From: JAXHUH01 sp034211175
Lineage (GTDB): Bacteria > Actinomycetota > Acidimicrobiia > Acidimicrobiales > CAIXPF01
Reading direction: 5' to 3'
Length of the DNA: 47,768 bases
NCBI GenBank assembly: GCA_034211175.1
Contig: JAXHUH010000254.1
Coordinates: 1-47,768 of the forward strand
This document shows positions 34,192 through 44,935 of this stretch, in pieces. The position numbers and the translations under genes are program-made. The notes beneath the pieces were generated by a model. The model was not told the origin of the DNA. It worked only from the letters and a program-made list of their open reading frames with translations, and did not search any database. Position 1 is the stretch's first letter. Each line of letters begins with the position of its first letter.

Positions 34192-36601
34192 GACGCGCTC
34201 CCGGCGGGCGCAGCGGGTTCGGCGGCTTCCGCGGGCGGGTTGGCCGCGCGCAGCGTCCACAGGTCCGACGGTGAGATCGGCATGGCGTTGATCGGGATCC
34301 CTTCGGCGTCTTCGATGGCGGCGGCGATCGCCGCGGAGGACGGGATCACCCCGGCCTCACCCGCACCCTTGATCCCGAGCGGGTTCAGCGGCGACGGGGT
34401 CTCCATGTGGCCGGTCTCGATGGTCGGCACCTCGGTGGCGTACGGCATCAGGAAGTCCATGAAGCTGGCGTTGGTGAGGTTGCCGTCCTCGTCGTAGACC
34501 ACCCGCTCGAGCAGGGCGCCGGCGACGCCCTGGGCGACCCCGCCGTGGATCTGGCCGTCGACCAGCATCGGGTTGATCAGCGTCCCGCAGTCGTGGATCA
34601 CGCAGTAGCGCACGATGTTGATGTCGGCCGTGTCGGGGTCGGTCTCGACGATCACCGCGTGCATCCCCGACGCGAACGTCGAGCGGACGGGGGAGTAGTA
34701 GTCGGTCCCCTCGAGGCCGGGCTCGTCGTCGTCGGCCACCGGCGGGCGGTCGTCGGACGCGGCCTTGGCGAACTGGGTGGCGGCCTGGGCCTCCTCGCTG
34801 AACGCGTAGCGCAGCGGGTTGGACAGCACCGCGACCTGGCGCAGCGGGATGGCGGCCGCCGGCGTGCCCTTCACCCGGACCATCCCGTCGACGATCTCGA
34901 GGTCGTCGGGGTTGGCCTCGAGGCCCTCCGCCGCCACCCGGACCGCCTTCTCCCGCACGGCCCGGGCGGCCAGGGCCACGGCGTTGCCGCTCATCACCGC
35001 GGTGCGCGACGCGTAGGTCCCGACCGCGTACGGCATGCGGCGGGTGTCACCCGTGGTCACGTACACGTCGGCGATGTCGACGCCCAGCTCGTCGGCCACG
35101 ATCTGGGCGAGGACGGTCTGGTGGCCCTGGCCCTGGCTGGTGAGCCCGGTGGCGACCATGACCCGGCCCGAGGTCTCGACCCGGATGTGGGCGCCCTCGT
35201 AGGGCCCGACCCCGGTGCCCTCGACGTAGCAGCCGATGCCGATCCCGAGCCGGCGGCCCCCCGCCGCGGCCTCGGCCTGCAGGCGCGGGAACTCGTCCCA
35301 GCCGATCATCTCCTTGATGCGGCCGAGCATCTCCGGGTAGTTGCCGGAGTCGTAGATCGCCGGGCGACCGTCCTGGAAGGTCAGGTGGAGGTCGTAGGGG
35401 AACTCGTCGACCTGGATGAGGTTGGCTGCCCGCACGTCGCAGCGGTCCTTGCCGAGGTGCTCGGCGATGCGGTCGACCGTGCGCTCCATGGCGAAGCAGC
35501 CCTGCGGTCGTCCCGCGCCCCGGTACGGGGTGCACGTGACCGTGTTCGTGTACATCGACCGGAACCCGACCCGGTACGTGCCGAGCTTGTACGGGCCCGG
35601 TAGCTGGGTCGACGTGATGATCGGCAGCACGATCCCGTAGGGCACGTAGGCGCCCGAGTCGTGGAGGAAGTCGACGTCCATGGCCAGGATCCGGCCGTCG
35701 TCGTCGAATCCGACGTTGACCGTGTGCTTCTGGCCCCGCTCGTGGGTGGCCGACGTGAAGTGCTCGACGCGGTCCTCGACCCACTTCACCGACCGGTCGA
35801 GGCGCCGGGCCGCCCACGGGACCAGCACCTCCTCGGGGTAGGGGTGCATGACCTTGGTGCCGAACCCGCCGCCGATGTCGGGGCAGATCACCTCGACCTG
35901 GCCGTCGGGCAGGCCGAGCAGCTCGGCGACCGCGGCCCGCACCCCGGTCGAGGACTGGGTCGAGGTGTGGATGCGGAGGCGCTCGTCGTCGTCGTCCCAC
36001 CGGGCGAGCACACCCCGGCCCTCCAGCGGCGACGACAGCGACCGCTCGATGTCGAGCTCGATCGTCAGCCGGTGGGGGGCGTTGGCCAGTGCGCCGTCGA
36101 CGTCGCCCACGGTCTGGACGAAGTGGGCGGCGACGTTGCCGGGCACGTCGTCGTGAACGAGGTGCTCGGCGGCCCGCGAGGCGTCGAGGCCGACCACGGC
36201 CGGGAGGGGCTCGTAGTCGACGATCACCAGCTCGGCGGCGTCCTCGGCGACGTAGCGGTCGGTGGCGACGACCATGGCGATCGCCTCGCCGACGTGGTTG
36301 ACCTCGCCGTGGGCCAGCGCCCGCTGGGTGCGGGGGTGGACCAGCTCGGGGTGGGGGATGAGCAGCGGCAGTGGGCCGGCGGCCTTGCCGGTCAGGTCGT
36401 CCCACGTGTACACGCCGAGCACACCGGGGACAGCCGCCGCCTCGGTCGTGTCGATCGCGCTGATGCGGGCGTGGGCCATCGTCGAGCGCACGAACGCCGC
36501 GGCGGCCGCGCCCCGCCCGAGGTCGTCGAGGAACCGGCCCTGGCCGGTGAGGAGCTTGGGGTCCTCGCGTCGCTGGACCCGTTCGCCGAGCCACCGGGTG
36601 G

Positions 36602-36605
<4 letters not shown>
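34188..36605 (-). CDS. Molybdenum hydroxylase large subunit (xanthine dehydrogenase / CoxL family)
   Basis: 805 aa from ATG 36605 (4-bp overlap with the small subunit). Molybdopterin-binding features: GQGRFLDDL at the N-terminus, CPDIGGGFGTKV, the active-site loop TPYRGAGRPQG, GQGHQTVLAQIVADELG, and the catalytic glutamate in KGAGEAGVIPS. The AYRCSFR loop of form I CO dehydrogenase is absent, so it is not a CO dehydrogenase. Together with the small (2Fe-2S) and medium (FAD) subunits it forms a heterotrimer that hydroxylates a carbon next to nitrogen in a heterocycle. A 15-residue Pro/Ala-rich tail (NPPAEAAEPAAPAGSAS) is unusual. No Mo-cofactor insertion gene lies in the window. Confidence 0.93.
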
Positions 36606-37185
<580 letters not shown>

Positions 37186-37189
<4 letters not shown>

Positions 37190-38079
37190 GCGTCGGTGCT
37201 CCCGTCGGTGCTGGATGAGCGGGCCCCGGCGAGCGCGGTTGCCAGCGCCCGGCCGGTGAGCACGCCGGCGAGGTGGCGCCGGTACTCGGCGGTGGCGTGC
37301 TGGTCGCCGGTCGGGTCGAGGTCGGTGCCGACGTGGGCGGCGAGCGCGGCGTCGTCGGCACCGTTCGCCACCGGTTCGGTGAGGTCGATCACCACCGGGG
37401 TCGGGGCCACCGACAGGTACGCGGCACGCACCGCGGTCGGTGTGCCCTCGGGGTCCACGGAGGCGGTCATCACGACGCCGGCGATGGCGTAGTCGCCGTG
37501 GCGGCGGGCGAGCTCGGCGACCGCCACACCGGTGTTGGCCCGCAGCGACGGGAAGGTGACCGACTCGACCAGGTCCTCGGGGTCGAGCGACGTCTGGAGC
37601 GGGCCGACGAACAGCTCGTCGGCGCCGATCGTGCGCCGGGTGACGGCGCCGTCGCTGTAGCGGGCCGCGGTGACGTGGCCGTCGAGCACCGCCAGGGTGG
37701 CGACCAGCTCCGACGCCGGATCGCCGTGCGCCAGGGAGCCGCACACGGTGCCCCGGTTGCGGATCACCTGGTGGGCGACGTGACCGAGCGCGGTGCGCAG
37801 CAGCGGGTTGGCCGCGGCGGCGTCCTCGTTGCGTTCGAGGGCGGCCTGGCGGACCCCGGCGCCGACGGTGATGGCGACGTGGGAGACGTCGATCCCGTCG
37901 AGCCCGGCCACGCCGCCGATGTCGACGAGGTGGGCGGGGTTGGCCAACCGGAAGTTGAGCAACGGGACCAGGCTCTGGCCGCCGGCGAGGACCTTGGCCT
38001 CGTCGCCGAGCGTGGCGAGGAGCGAGGTGGCCTCCTCGACCGTGTCGGGCCGGTGGTAGGTGAACGGGGGTGGCTTCAC
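37186..38079 (-). CDS. Molybdenum hydroxylase medium subunit, FAD-binding (CoxM family)
   Basis: 297 aa from GTG 38079, with GTGA overlap onto the DUF1116 stop. FAD-binding motifs: VLAGGQSLVPLLNFRLA (first) and NRGTVCGSLAHGDPASE (second, a variant of TxGGxxxHxDPAxE). The middle HGDYAIAGVVMTASV and the C-terminal CO-dehydrogenase flavoprotein domain are present. It passes electrons to an unknown acceptor. The order medium-small-large matches many coxMSL-type operons. Confidence 0.95.
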
Positions 38080-39479
38080 GAGGGCGTCCCGGTGGTGAGG
38101 GCGGCGAGGGCGGCGGTGGCCTCGACGAAGATCTCCATCGGCGGGCGGACCAGGCCGGCGCCGACCTGGCCGGTGCCCGCCACCTTGCCGGCCATGCCGG
38201 TGTTGATGATCGGCGGCTCGCCGGTGCGGACGACCCGGGTGACGTCGATGCCGGTCGGCAGGCCCCGGAACCCGAGCGCCGGGACCGTGTAGGTGGGGTG
38301 CTCGCCGACGGTGATCTCGTACATGAGCCGGGTGGCGGCCATGGCGTAGGCCGTGTCGCCGCCGACGAGTTGGACGATGGCCGGGGCGGTGGCCATGGCG
38401 AAGCCGCCGAGGCCGACCGTCTCGGTGATGGCCGAGTCGCCGATGTCGGGGTTGGCGTCCTCGGGCGTGAACCCCGCGAGGAGCAGGCCGTCGGGCACGT
38501 TGGCCGGCGCGGTGAACCACCGGTCGCCGGTGCCGGAGACCCGGATCCCGAAGTCGGTGCCGTTGCGGGCCATCGCCGTCACGACGCCCGAGCCCTCGAT
38601 CCCCTCGGCGGCGTCGCCGATGAGCTTGCCGGCCGGCATGCCGACGTTGAGGAAGAAGTGGTCGTTCGAATCGATGAACGTGAGTGCGTCGGCGACCTGG
38701 TCGGACGGCAGACCGGAGCGGACCATCGCCGGCGCCAGCGCCCGGAACAGCATCGAGGTCGCCGCCCGGTTCCGGTTGTGGCCCTCGTCGCCCATGGCCA
38801 GCATGTTGGCGATGATGGCCCGCACGTCGATCGGGCCCGACTGCGCCAGCGCCGCCGTCAACGCCGGCGCGAGCTCGGCCTCCATCCACCGCAGCCGCTC
38901 GATGACCGACGGCTCGTAGGCGCCGTAGCGCAGCACCTTGCCGAGGCCCTCGTTGAGGGTGCAGTGGGCCTTGCGGCCGTCCCGGTCCTCGAGCACCCAC
39001 ATCGGCATCGACGGGCTGACGATCCCGGCCATCGGCCCGACGGCGTGGTGGTGGTGGCACGGCGACAGCTCGAGGCTCGTCGCCGCGACGTGCTCGGCCT
39101 CCTCCGGGGTGTCGGCCCAGCCCTCGTAGAGCAGCGCGGCGATGATCCCGCCCCGCATCGGGCCCGACGCCCGGTCCCACGTGAGCGGCGGGCCGGCGTG
39201 GAGGAGCTGATGGCGGCCGATGCCGACCGCCTCCGACGCCACCGTGACGCCGACGAGGTGGGGATGGACGGCGGCCATGCGCTCGAACGCGGTCCGGTCG
39301 GCGGCCGCCCGGCCCGGCACCGCGGCCAGGGCGGCGAGGTCGGCCTCGGCGCCCGGCGGCGGCGGCGCCCATTCGACCGGTTCGTACGCCACACCCTGGG
39401 CGGCGAGTGCGTCGGCCAGCAGGGGTGTGCCGACGGTGACGACGGTCGGTTCGGTGCTGAGCAGGTCGGCGATGCTCAC
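38076..39479 (-). CDS. DUF1116 protein, AllG/YlbE-like oxamate carbamoyltransferase subunit homolog
   Basis: 467 aa from GTG 39479, overlapping the FdrA stop by 4 bp. Full-length DUF1116: early TVVTVGTPLLADALAAQGV, ASGPMRGGIIAALLYEGWA, the histidine stretch SPCHHHHAVGPMAG, GMGDEGHNR-like AMGDEGHNRNRAAT, NDHFFLNVGMPAGK, MARNGTDFGIRVSG, and FAMATAPAIVQLVGG. In E. coli the adjacent genes fdrA-ylbE-ylbF were reported to make oxamate carbamoyltransferase, which splits oxalurate with phosphate into oxamate and carbamoyl phosphate. All three homologs and a carbamate kinase are present here, so an N-carbamoyl phosphorolysis is likely; whether oxalurate is the substrate is not shown. Confidence 0.92.
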   Translation of the reverse strand: MSIADLLSTEPTVVTVGTPLLADALAAQGVAYEPVEWAPPPPGAEADLAALAAVPGRAAADRTAFERMAAVHPHLVGVTVASEAVGIGRHQLLHAGPPLTWDRASGPMRGGIIAALLYEGWADTPEEAEHVAATSLELSPCHHHHAVGPMAGIVSPSMPMWVLEDRDGRKAHCTLNEGLGKVLRYGAYEPSVIERLRWMEAELAPALTAALAQSGPIDVRAIIANMLAMGDEGHNRNRAATSMLFRALAPAMVRSGLPSDQVADALTFIDSNDHFFLNVGMPAGKLIGDAAEGIEGSGVVTAMARNGTDFGIRVSGTGDRWFTAPANVPDGLLLAGFTPEDANPDIGDSAITETVGLGGFAMATAPAIVQLVGGDTAYAMAATRLMYEITVGEHPTYTVPALGFRGLPTGIDVTRVVRTGEPPIINTGMAGKVAGTGQVGAGLVRPPMEIFVEATAALAALTTGTPS

Positions 39480-40894
39480 GACGGCTCCCCTCCGGCCAGG
39501 CGGGCGGCGGCCCGGGCTGCGCCGGCGACGTTGCGGTGGACCTCGGCCCCGGCGGCGGCGAGCGCCGCGACCTGGCGGTCGGCGCCCTGGGGGTCGTCCC
39601 TGGTGGCCACCAGCGCGGCGACGACGGCCACGCCCTCGGCCCGTGCGGCGGTGATGGCCGGCGCCAGCGACGACGCCGGGTCGGGGTGGGCGCCGTGGCC
39701 GCACACCACGTCGAGCAGGATCACGCCGACGGTCGGGTCGGCCGCCGACTTCTCCACGGTCTCGAGCAGGATGCGGTGGTCGATCATCGGGTGAGGGCGG
39801 CCGGCGGTCCACTCGTCGTCGCCGAGGTCGACGATGCGCAGGCGCTCGGCCGGCACCAGTCCGCCGAGGACGATCTCCGCCTCGGAGGCGTCGGTCCCGC
39901 CGCTGAACAGCCCGGCGATCGCGCCGCCGGACCGGGTCGGTGCGCTCGCGGTCGGGTCGTTGTCGGGTGCGGTCACCGCCAGCTCGGGGAACGGCGAGCC
40001 GCACGCCTCGGCCACCGCGGCCGCGACCGCGGTGAGGTCGTCGCGTCCGGGGCCGACGAAGCCGGTGATCACCGGGGTCGAGCACGCGGCGGCCGCCTGT
40101 TCGACGGCGCCGGCGACCTCGTCATCGGGCGGCTTCGACACCAGCACGATCACCTCGACGGACGGGTCCTCGTCGAGCGCTGCCAGCGCGGCGAGGGTCG
40201 ACGCACCGCCGACCGCGGCGCTGAGGTCGCGCCCGCCGGTGCCGAGGACGTGGCGCACGCCGATGCCGGCGGCGTCGAGCAGACAGCACAGCTGCTGGCT
40301 GCCGGTGCCCGAGGCGGCGACGATGCCGACCGGGCCGGGCCGCACGACGTTGGCGAACCCGAGCCCGACCCCGCCGACGATGGCCGTCCCGCAGTCGGGG
40401 CCCATCACCAGCAGACCGGCGTCGGTGGCCCGGCGCTTCAGCGCCACCTCGTGGTCGAGTGACACGCCGTCGCTGAACACCATGACGTGGAGGCCGGCGT
40501 CGAGGGCGGCCGACGCCTCGGTGAACGCGTGGGGGCCGGGGACCGACACGAGCGCGACGTCGGCGCCGGAGCGCTCCGCCGCCGATTCGACCGTCCGGGC
40601 CGCGACCTCGTCGTCGCCGGCCGCGCCGGTCGGCCGGCGGGCCAGCTCGGTCTCGAACGCGGCGATGGCGGCGGCGACGGCGTCGGCGTCGTCGGCCCGC
40701 ACGGCGAGGACGAGGTCGTTGGGGCCGGCGTCGCCCGGGTCGAACCCGAGGTCGACGAGGAGCTGACGGTTCAGCTCCGTCGCCATCGCCCCGAGCACCT
40801 GCTCGACGCCGGTGGTGCCCGCGGCCGCGGTGCTGGCCCGCATGAGGCTGACCGAGTCGTGGTAGCGACCGCGCTCGACGCGCAGCTCGTCCAT
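39476..40894 (-). CDS. fdrA: FdrA (AllF-like), acyl-CoA-synthetase-fold carbamoyltransferase subunit
   Basis: 472 aa from ATG 40894. It has the succinyl-CoA-synthetase-like layout: N-terminal module (YHDSVSLMRASTAAAGTTGV), CoA-binding-like Rossmann domain (VALVSVPGPHAFTEASAAL), MGPDCGTAIVGGVGLGFAN, GIVAASGTGSQQLCCLL and LGTGGRDLS, and a ligase-type C-terminal domain (PHPMIDHRILLETVEKSAAD, ILLDVVCGHGAHPDPAS). It is shorter than E. coli FdrA (about 550 aa), mostly in loops. It would be the central subunit of the phosphorolytic carbamoyltransferase. It lies 46 bases after the DUF2877 gene and overlaps the DUF1116 gene. Confidence 0.93.
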   Translation of the reverse strand: MDELRVERGRYHDSVSLMRASTAAAGTTGVEQVLGAMATELNRQLLVDLGFDPGDAGPNDLVLAVRADDADAVAAAIAAFETELARRPTGAAGDDEVAARTVESAAERSGADVALVSVPGPHAFTEASAALDAGLHVMVFSDGVSLDHEVALKRRATDAGLLVMGPDCGTAIVGGVGLGFANVVRPGPVGIVAASGTGSQQLCCLLDAAGIGVRHVLGTGGRDLSAAVGGASTLAALAALDEDPSVEVIVLVSKPPDDEVAGAVEQAAAACSTPVITGFVGPGRDDLTAVAAAVAEACGSPFPELAVTAPDNDPTASAPTRSGGAIAGLFSGGTDASEAEIVLGGLVPAERLRIVDLGDDEWTAGRPHPMIDHRILLETVEKSAADPTVGVILLDVVCGHGAHPDPASSLAPAITAARAEGVAVVAALVATRDDPQGADRQVAALAAAGAEVHRNVAGAARAAARLAGGEPS

Positions 40895-40940
40895 CAGCCG
40901 ACCCTCGAGCGTTGTCCGAGCCGGGTGGTGGGACGGGCGG

Positions 40941-41807
40941 TCATGCGGCAACCTCCGGTCGCGGCGTGCGGGACTTCACGAGCTCGGCGCGCAGGGCGAT
41001 CAGCACGCCCGCGGCGAGCGCCGCCCCCGAATGGTGGCCGATGGCGAGGAGCTGTGCGATGGCCGCGTCGCGTCGACCGGCCGACGAGGGGCGGAGCATG
41101 GCCCGCAGCAACCCACCGACCTCGGGTGCGGCACCGCCGTCGTCGGCGGCCCGGAGCATCTCGGCGGACAGCGCCGTCGTCGACGGCCCGTCCGAGATCG
41201 CCCCGGCGAGCGCTTCGGCCCGGGTCGATCCGACGATGCGGAGGGCGACGAGCGCAGCGGCGAGCAGGTCGTCGCCACTCGGGGTCGAGCCGCTGCCGGC
41301 GCCCAGGAGCCCGTGGACCGCGACGTCGAGCGGGCCGGCGGCCGCCGTCAGGTCGGCACCGAAGCGGGCGACGACGTCGGCGCCGAGCAGCGGGTCCGAC
41401 GCCCGGGACGTCAACGCCGTCTCCAGCGCTTGGAGGGCGGCGGGCCGGATCGTCGGCCGGTGGACGATCACGCTCGGGTCGAACCACCGGCTGATCGTGA
41501 TCTCCGCGTGGCCCAACCGCAGGCGTCCCGCACCGAGCACGGCCGTCGTCCCGATCCCACCGCCGGCCGGCAGCTGGTCGACGACCACGGCGTTGGGCAG
41601 GCGGACGGCACGGGTCGTCACCACGCTGACCAGGCGCTCCGGCTCACCCCTCGGCCCCGCAGGGACCAGGACCCGCCGATCGAGCCGGCCGCCGCCGACC
41701 ACCCGGGCGGTGCGCTCCGGACCGTCGACGAGCCGGGTGACGCGCAGGCTCGCGGTGGCCGCGGTCGTCGCCCGGGGGCGACACGAGGGTGGTCGCCGGG
41801 TGGTCAT
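40941..41807 (-). CDS. DUF2877 protein, AllH/YlbF-like subunit
   Basis: 288 aa from ATG 41807 (GAGG about nine bases upstream). The DUF2877 signature GSGSTPSGDDLLAAALVAL is clear, followed by LSAEMLRAADDGGAAPEVG and IGHHSGAALAAGVLIALRAE. The N-terminal third (RVTRLVDGPERTARVVGGG) is less conserved and the first 20 residues are low-complexity. DUF2877 proteins occur next to FdrA and DUF1116, and the E. coli homolog is the third subunit of oxamate carbamoyltransferase. It starts 127 bases after the carbamate kinase stop, the largest gap in the operon. Confidence 0.9.
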   Translation of the reverse strand: MTTRRPPSCRPRATTAATASLRVTRLVDGPERTARVVGGGRLDRRVLVPAGPRGEPERLVSVVTTRAVRLPNAVVVDQLPAGGGIGTTAVLGAGRLRLGHAEITISRWFDPSVIVHRPTIRPAALQALETALTSRASDPLLGADVVARFGADLTAAAGPLDVAVHGLLGAGSGSTPSGDDLLAAALVALRIVGSTRAEALAGAISDGPSTTALSAEMLRAADDGGAAPEVGGLLRAMLRPSSAGRRDAAIAQLLAIGHHSGAALAAGVLIALRAELVKSRTPRPEVAA

Positions 41808-41934
41808 CGCCGTCGACCTCGTGCGCCCGGGCTCATCGGTTCGTCCTCTCGTCTCGCTGTGTTCGTGTCGTGGTCCACGACCACCGGGTCGGCGACCGTC
41901 CCGGACCTCGGTGGTGCTGCCGGGCGTGGTGCCG

Positions 41935-42930
41935 TCACGAGCCCACCCCCAGCCGGCCCGGGGCCACGACACGGGTGCCGTGCTGGCCGCGGAGCGCGTC
42001 GGTGGCCCGCTCGAGCGCGCCGATCGTCGCCTCGCGGCCCGTGGCCTCGACGAAGCGGAGCACGGCCTCGACCTTGGGCCCCATCGAGCCCTCGCCGAAC
42101 GTGCCCTGGTCCTGGATGTGGCGGAGCTCACCCGTGTCGACGGCGTCGAGCCACCGCTCGTTGGGCCCGCCGTAGTCCACCGCGACGCCGGGGACGTCGG
42201 TCAGGATCGCCAGGTGGTCGGCGTCGAGCTCGATGGCCAGGCGGGCTGCGGAGAGGTCCTTGTCGACCACCGCCTCGACGCCCTGGAGCTCGCCGTCGGG
42301 CCCCCGCACCACCGGGATGCCGCCGCCGCCGTTGGCGATCACGACCGCGCCGGAGTCGAGCAGGGCCCGGATGGCGGGCAGGTCGAGGCTCTCGATCGGC
42401 TCGGGTGAGGGCACCACCCGACGCCAGCCGGCCGGTGACGGGTTCCAGCTCTGATCGGGGAAGCGGGCCCGCATGTCGGCCGCCTCGGCCTCGCTCACGT
42501 AGCGGCCGATCGGCTTGTTCGGGCGCAGCCACGCCGGGTCGTCGCCCCGGACCAGCACCCGGGACACCAGCGGGATCACCAGGCGGCTCACACCCCGGGC
42601 CGCCAGCTCGGCCTCCAGCGCGTTGACCATGGCGTAGGCGATCGTGCCCTGGGTCTGGGCGACGCACCAGTGCAGGGGCATCGGCGGCACGACGTCGCGG
42701 GCCAGCAGGTTCTTGGTGAGCAGGTTCCCGACCTGGGGCCCGTTGCCGTGGGTGAGCACGACCCGGCCGCCGTCGGCCACCAGTCGGGCGACCGAGGCCA
42801 TTGCCTTGGCGATCTGGCTGTGCTGCTGCTCGGCCGTGCCCGCCGTGCCCCGCGGCGCGATGGCGTTGCCGCCGAGCGCGACGACCACGCAGCCCGGGAG
42901 CGCACCGTTCATCGGCGGGGCCGGCCCCAT
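41935..42930 (-). CDS. arcC: Carbamate kinase
   Basis: 331 aa from ATG 42930 (ATG 42912 also possible; neither has a clear RBS). Amino-acid-kinase fold with VVVALGGNAIAPRG, LTHGNGPQVGNLL, AQTQGTIAYAMVNAL, the carbamate-kinase insert (RPNKPIGRYVSEAEA), IANGGGGIPVV, VVDKDLSAARLA, LAILTDVPGV and FGEGSMGPKVEAVLRFV. Length is normal (310-330). No arginine deiminase or ornithine carbamoyltransferase is nearby, so it is not part of an arginine deiminase pathway. In this operon it should convert carbamoyl phosphate plus ADP to ATP, CO2 and ammonia, as AllK does in E. coli. First gene of the operon, divergent from pucR. Confidence 0.95.
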   Translation of the reverse strand: MGPAPPMNGALPGCVVVALGGNAIAPRGTAGTAEQQHSQIAKAMASVARLVADGGRVVLTHGNGPQVGNLLTKNLLARDVVPPMPLHWCVAQTQGTIAYAMVNALEAELAARGVSRLVIPLVSRVLVRGDDPAWLRPNKPIGRYVSEAEAADMRARFPDQSWNPSPAGWRRVVPSPEPIESLDLPAIRALLDSGAVVIANGGGGIPVVRGPDGELQGVEAVVDKDLSAARLAIELDADHLAILTDVPGVAVDYGGPNERWLDAVDTGELRHIQDQGTFGEGSMGPKVEAVLRFVEATGREATIGALERATDALRGQHGTRVVAPGRLGVGS

Positions 42931-43248
42931 CGCGAGGTGGGGGCACCGTCGTCGCCGCGTCCGGTGCGCGGAGATGGGAGGATCGTGGTGGTCGGTCGGG
43001 TCCGGATGAGGTCGGGCATCGGCTCCGCTGTCGGTCAGGTGCGGTCGGGGAGGGGCCGCCCGTGGTGGCCGAGGTGGCTCGCGTGCTGCGCGGAGACGCT
43101 ACGAGAGCGCTCTCGGACGCGGATAGGGCGACATGTGCCGAACCAGCCGCCCGGCGTTCGGCAGATCTCGACCGAACCACCGGCCGACGAAACCGAGCGG
43201 AAACGATCCGGACGTTGCCGCGAAACACCGAGGGAACAAGGTGTCGGA
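42931..43248. promoter_or_regulatory. Divergent regulatory region with perfect 14-bp palindrome (43102-43115)
   Basis: This region separates the catabolic operon (leftward) from pucR (rightward). CGAGAGCGCTCTCG at 43102-43115 is a perfect palindrome centred on a CG step, the form of LacI-family operators of actinobacteria (GAGCGCTC core). No LacI gene is in the window, so PucR itself or a distant regulator could bind. A TAGCGT hexamer reading leftward at 43101-43096 may be a -10 abutting the palindrome. No ORF of interest. Confidence 0.45.
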
Positions 43249-44892
43249 ATGGCTGCTGAGCCGCACGGGCGAACCTCCGAAGGCGTCGGGAACGAGGCCG
43301 GGATCGAACGGGGCCTCCGCCTGCGCGAGGTCCTCGAGATCGGCCCGCTCCGGGGCCGGCCCGTGCTCGCCGGGCACCGGGGCCTCGACCGCGTCGTGAC
43401 CGGCCTCAACGTGATGGAGGTGCCGGACATCGGTGCCTGGGCCAAGCCCGACGAGCTGCTGCTCACGACCGCCTACCCGCTGCGCCACGACCCCGGCCGG
43501 CTGCCCGACCTGATCGAGGAGCTCGACGACCTCGGCCTCGCCGGCCTCGGGATCAAGGTCGGCCGCTACATCGACGACGTGTCCCCGGCGATGCTCGCCC
43601 GGGCCGACGAGCGCGGCTTCCCGGTGATCCTGCTGCCGGACGGCGTCGGCTTCGACGAGATGTTCACCGAGGTCCTCCGCGTCATCCTCGACCGCGACGC
43701 CGGGCGGGCGCTCGACCGCGACGAGCTGCAGCGCAACCTCATGCAGGTCCTCATCGACGGTGGCGGCCTCGAGCAGATCGTCGACGCCGTCGGCCGACGG
43801 TTCGGGGCGCCGTGCCTCGTGCTCGACCACGACGGGTTCGTCGTCGTCGGCTCCGGCGCCGACTCGATCACCCACCTGCTCGCCGACGGCGGCTCGCTGG
43901 CGTCCGACGGCGCGATCACGCTCGAGGACTCGGGTCGCACGGTGGCGACCACCCCGAGTGGGCTCAACTACCTGACCGCCCGGGTCGCGTCGGCCGAGCA
44001 GCACTTCGGACAGCTCGTCGTGTTCGAGAACGACCGGCCGCTCGTCGCCGCCGACCGGGCCACGCTCGAGGTGGCGTCGACCGTCGCCGCGCTGGCGATG
44101 CGCAACCGGGCCGACGTGCGCGACGTCGAGCACCGGTACCGCCACCGGGTGCTGGCCGAGCTGGTCGGGCCCGACGACGAGCTGCGGGGCCGGGCCGTCG
44201 AGCAGGCGGCGTCGATCGGTTGGGACGTCGCCCGGGCGTCGGTGGTGGTGGTCGCCGAGGCCGACGAGGAGGCCGACCCGGTGGCGCGGTCGCGGTTCGT
44301 GGCCAACATCGGTCACCGGGTCCGGGTGGCCGACCGGCGTGCGGCGATCGGCGAGCTCGACGACCGGGTCGTGATGATCATCGGGGCCGCGGCCCACACC
44401 GACCACGTGGCGCTGGTGCGGTCGTGGCGGGCCGAGACCCGCACCAACTGCTCGTTCTCGTTCGGGATCAGCCGGCCGGTCGACGGTCCCGACGGGCTGG
44501 CCGCCGCGTACGATCAGGCGCGCCGCGCCGTCGAGATCGGCCGCCAGGTCGACGGGCGGGGGCACGTGACCACGTTCGACTCGCTGGGTGCGTTGCGGCT
44601 GCTGTGCCTCGTGCCCGACAACGGCGAGCTGACGTCGTTCATGGTCGACCTGCTCGGCCCGCTCGCCGAGCCGACCGCCGAGGCGGCGGAGCTGCGCCAC
44701 ACCCTGGCGGTGCTGTTGGACACGAACTGCAGCCTGGCCGAGAGCGCCCGGCGCCTGTCGTTCCACTACAACACGGTGCGCTACCGCCTGGACCGCCTGC
44801 GCAGCCTCGTCGGCCCGTTCACCGACGACCCGGCACTGCGCCTCGACCTCCAGCTCGCCCTCGCCATCGCCCGCCTCCACCCCGTCACCTGA
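43249..44892 (+). CDS. pucR: PucR-family transcriptional regulator
   Basis: 547 aa from ATG 43249 (AAGG seven bases upstream). N-terminal PucR domain (LRLREVLEIGPLRGRPVLAG ... NVMEVPDIGAWAKPDELLLT ... IKVGRYIDDVSPAMLA), a middle GAF/CdaR-like region (GGLEQIVDAVGRRFGAPCLV and CSFSFGISRPVDGPDGLAAA), and the C-terminal PucR helix-turn-helix (DTNCSLAESARRLSFHYNTV, RYRLDRLRSLVG). PucR of Bacillus activates purine catabolism in response to allantoin-type ureides. Its divergence from the nine-gene operon makes it the likely regulator, with a ureide or N-carbamoyl intermediate as a plausible inducer. A strong hairpin follows. Confidence 0.94.
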   Translation: MAAEPHGRTSEGVGNEAGIERGLRLREVLEIGPLRGRPVLAGHRGLDRVVTGLNVMEVPDIGAWAKPDELLLTTAYPLRHDPGRLPDLIEELDDLGLAGLGIKVGRYIDDVSPAMLARADERGFPVILLPDGVGFDEMFTEVLRVILDRDAGRALDRDELQRNLMQVLIDGGGLEQIVDAVGRRFGAPCLVLDHDGFVVVGSGADSITHLLADGGSLASDGAITLEDSGRTVATTPSGLNYLTARVASAEQHFGQLVVFENDRPLVAADRATLEVASTVAALAMRNRADVRDVEHRYRHRVLAELVGPDDELRGRAVEQAASIGWDVARASVVVVAEADEEADPVARSRFVANIGHRVRVADRRAAIGELDDRVVMIIGAAAHTDHVALVRSWRAETRTNCSFSFGISRPVDGPDGLAAAYDQARRAVEIGRQVDGRGHVTTFDSLGALRLLCLVPDNGELTSFMVDLLGPLAEPTAEAAELRHTLAVLLDTNCSLAESARRLSFHYNTVRYRLDRLRSLVGPFTDDPALRLDLQLALAIARLHPVT

Positions 44893-44935
44893 CGCCGGAG
44901 CGCGGCGCCGGCGTCCGCCCGCCACCGCCCGTTCC

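Noticed and set aside
31780..34497. Plus-strand open frame opposite hyuA
   Set aside because: No domain, no RBS, biased composition; hyuA on the other strand has all family motifs.
41935..42930. Arginine deiminase pathway
   Set aside because: Carbamate kinase is present but arginine deiminase, ornithine carbamoyltransferase and an antiporter are not; FdrA/DUF1116/DUF2877 give a better source of carbamoyl phosphate.
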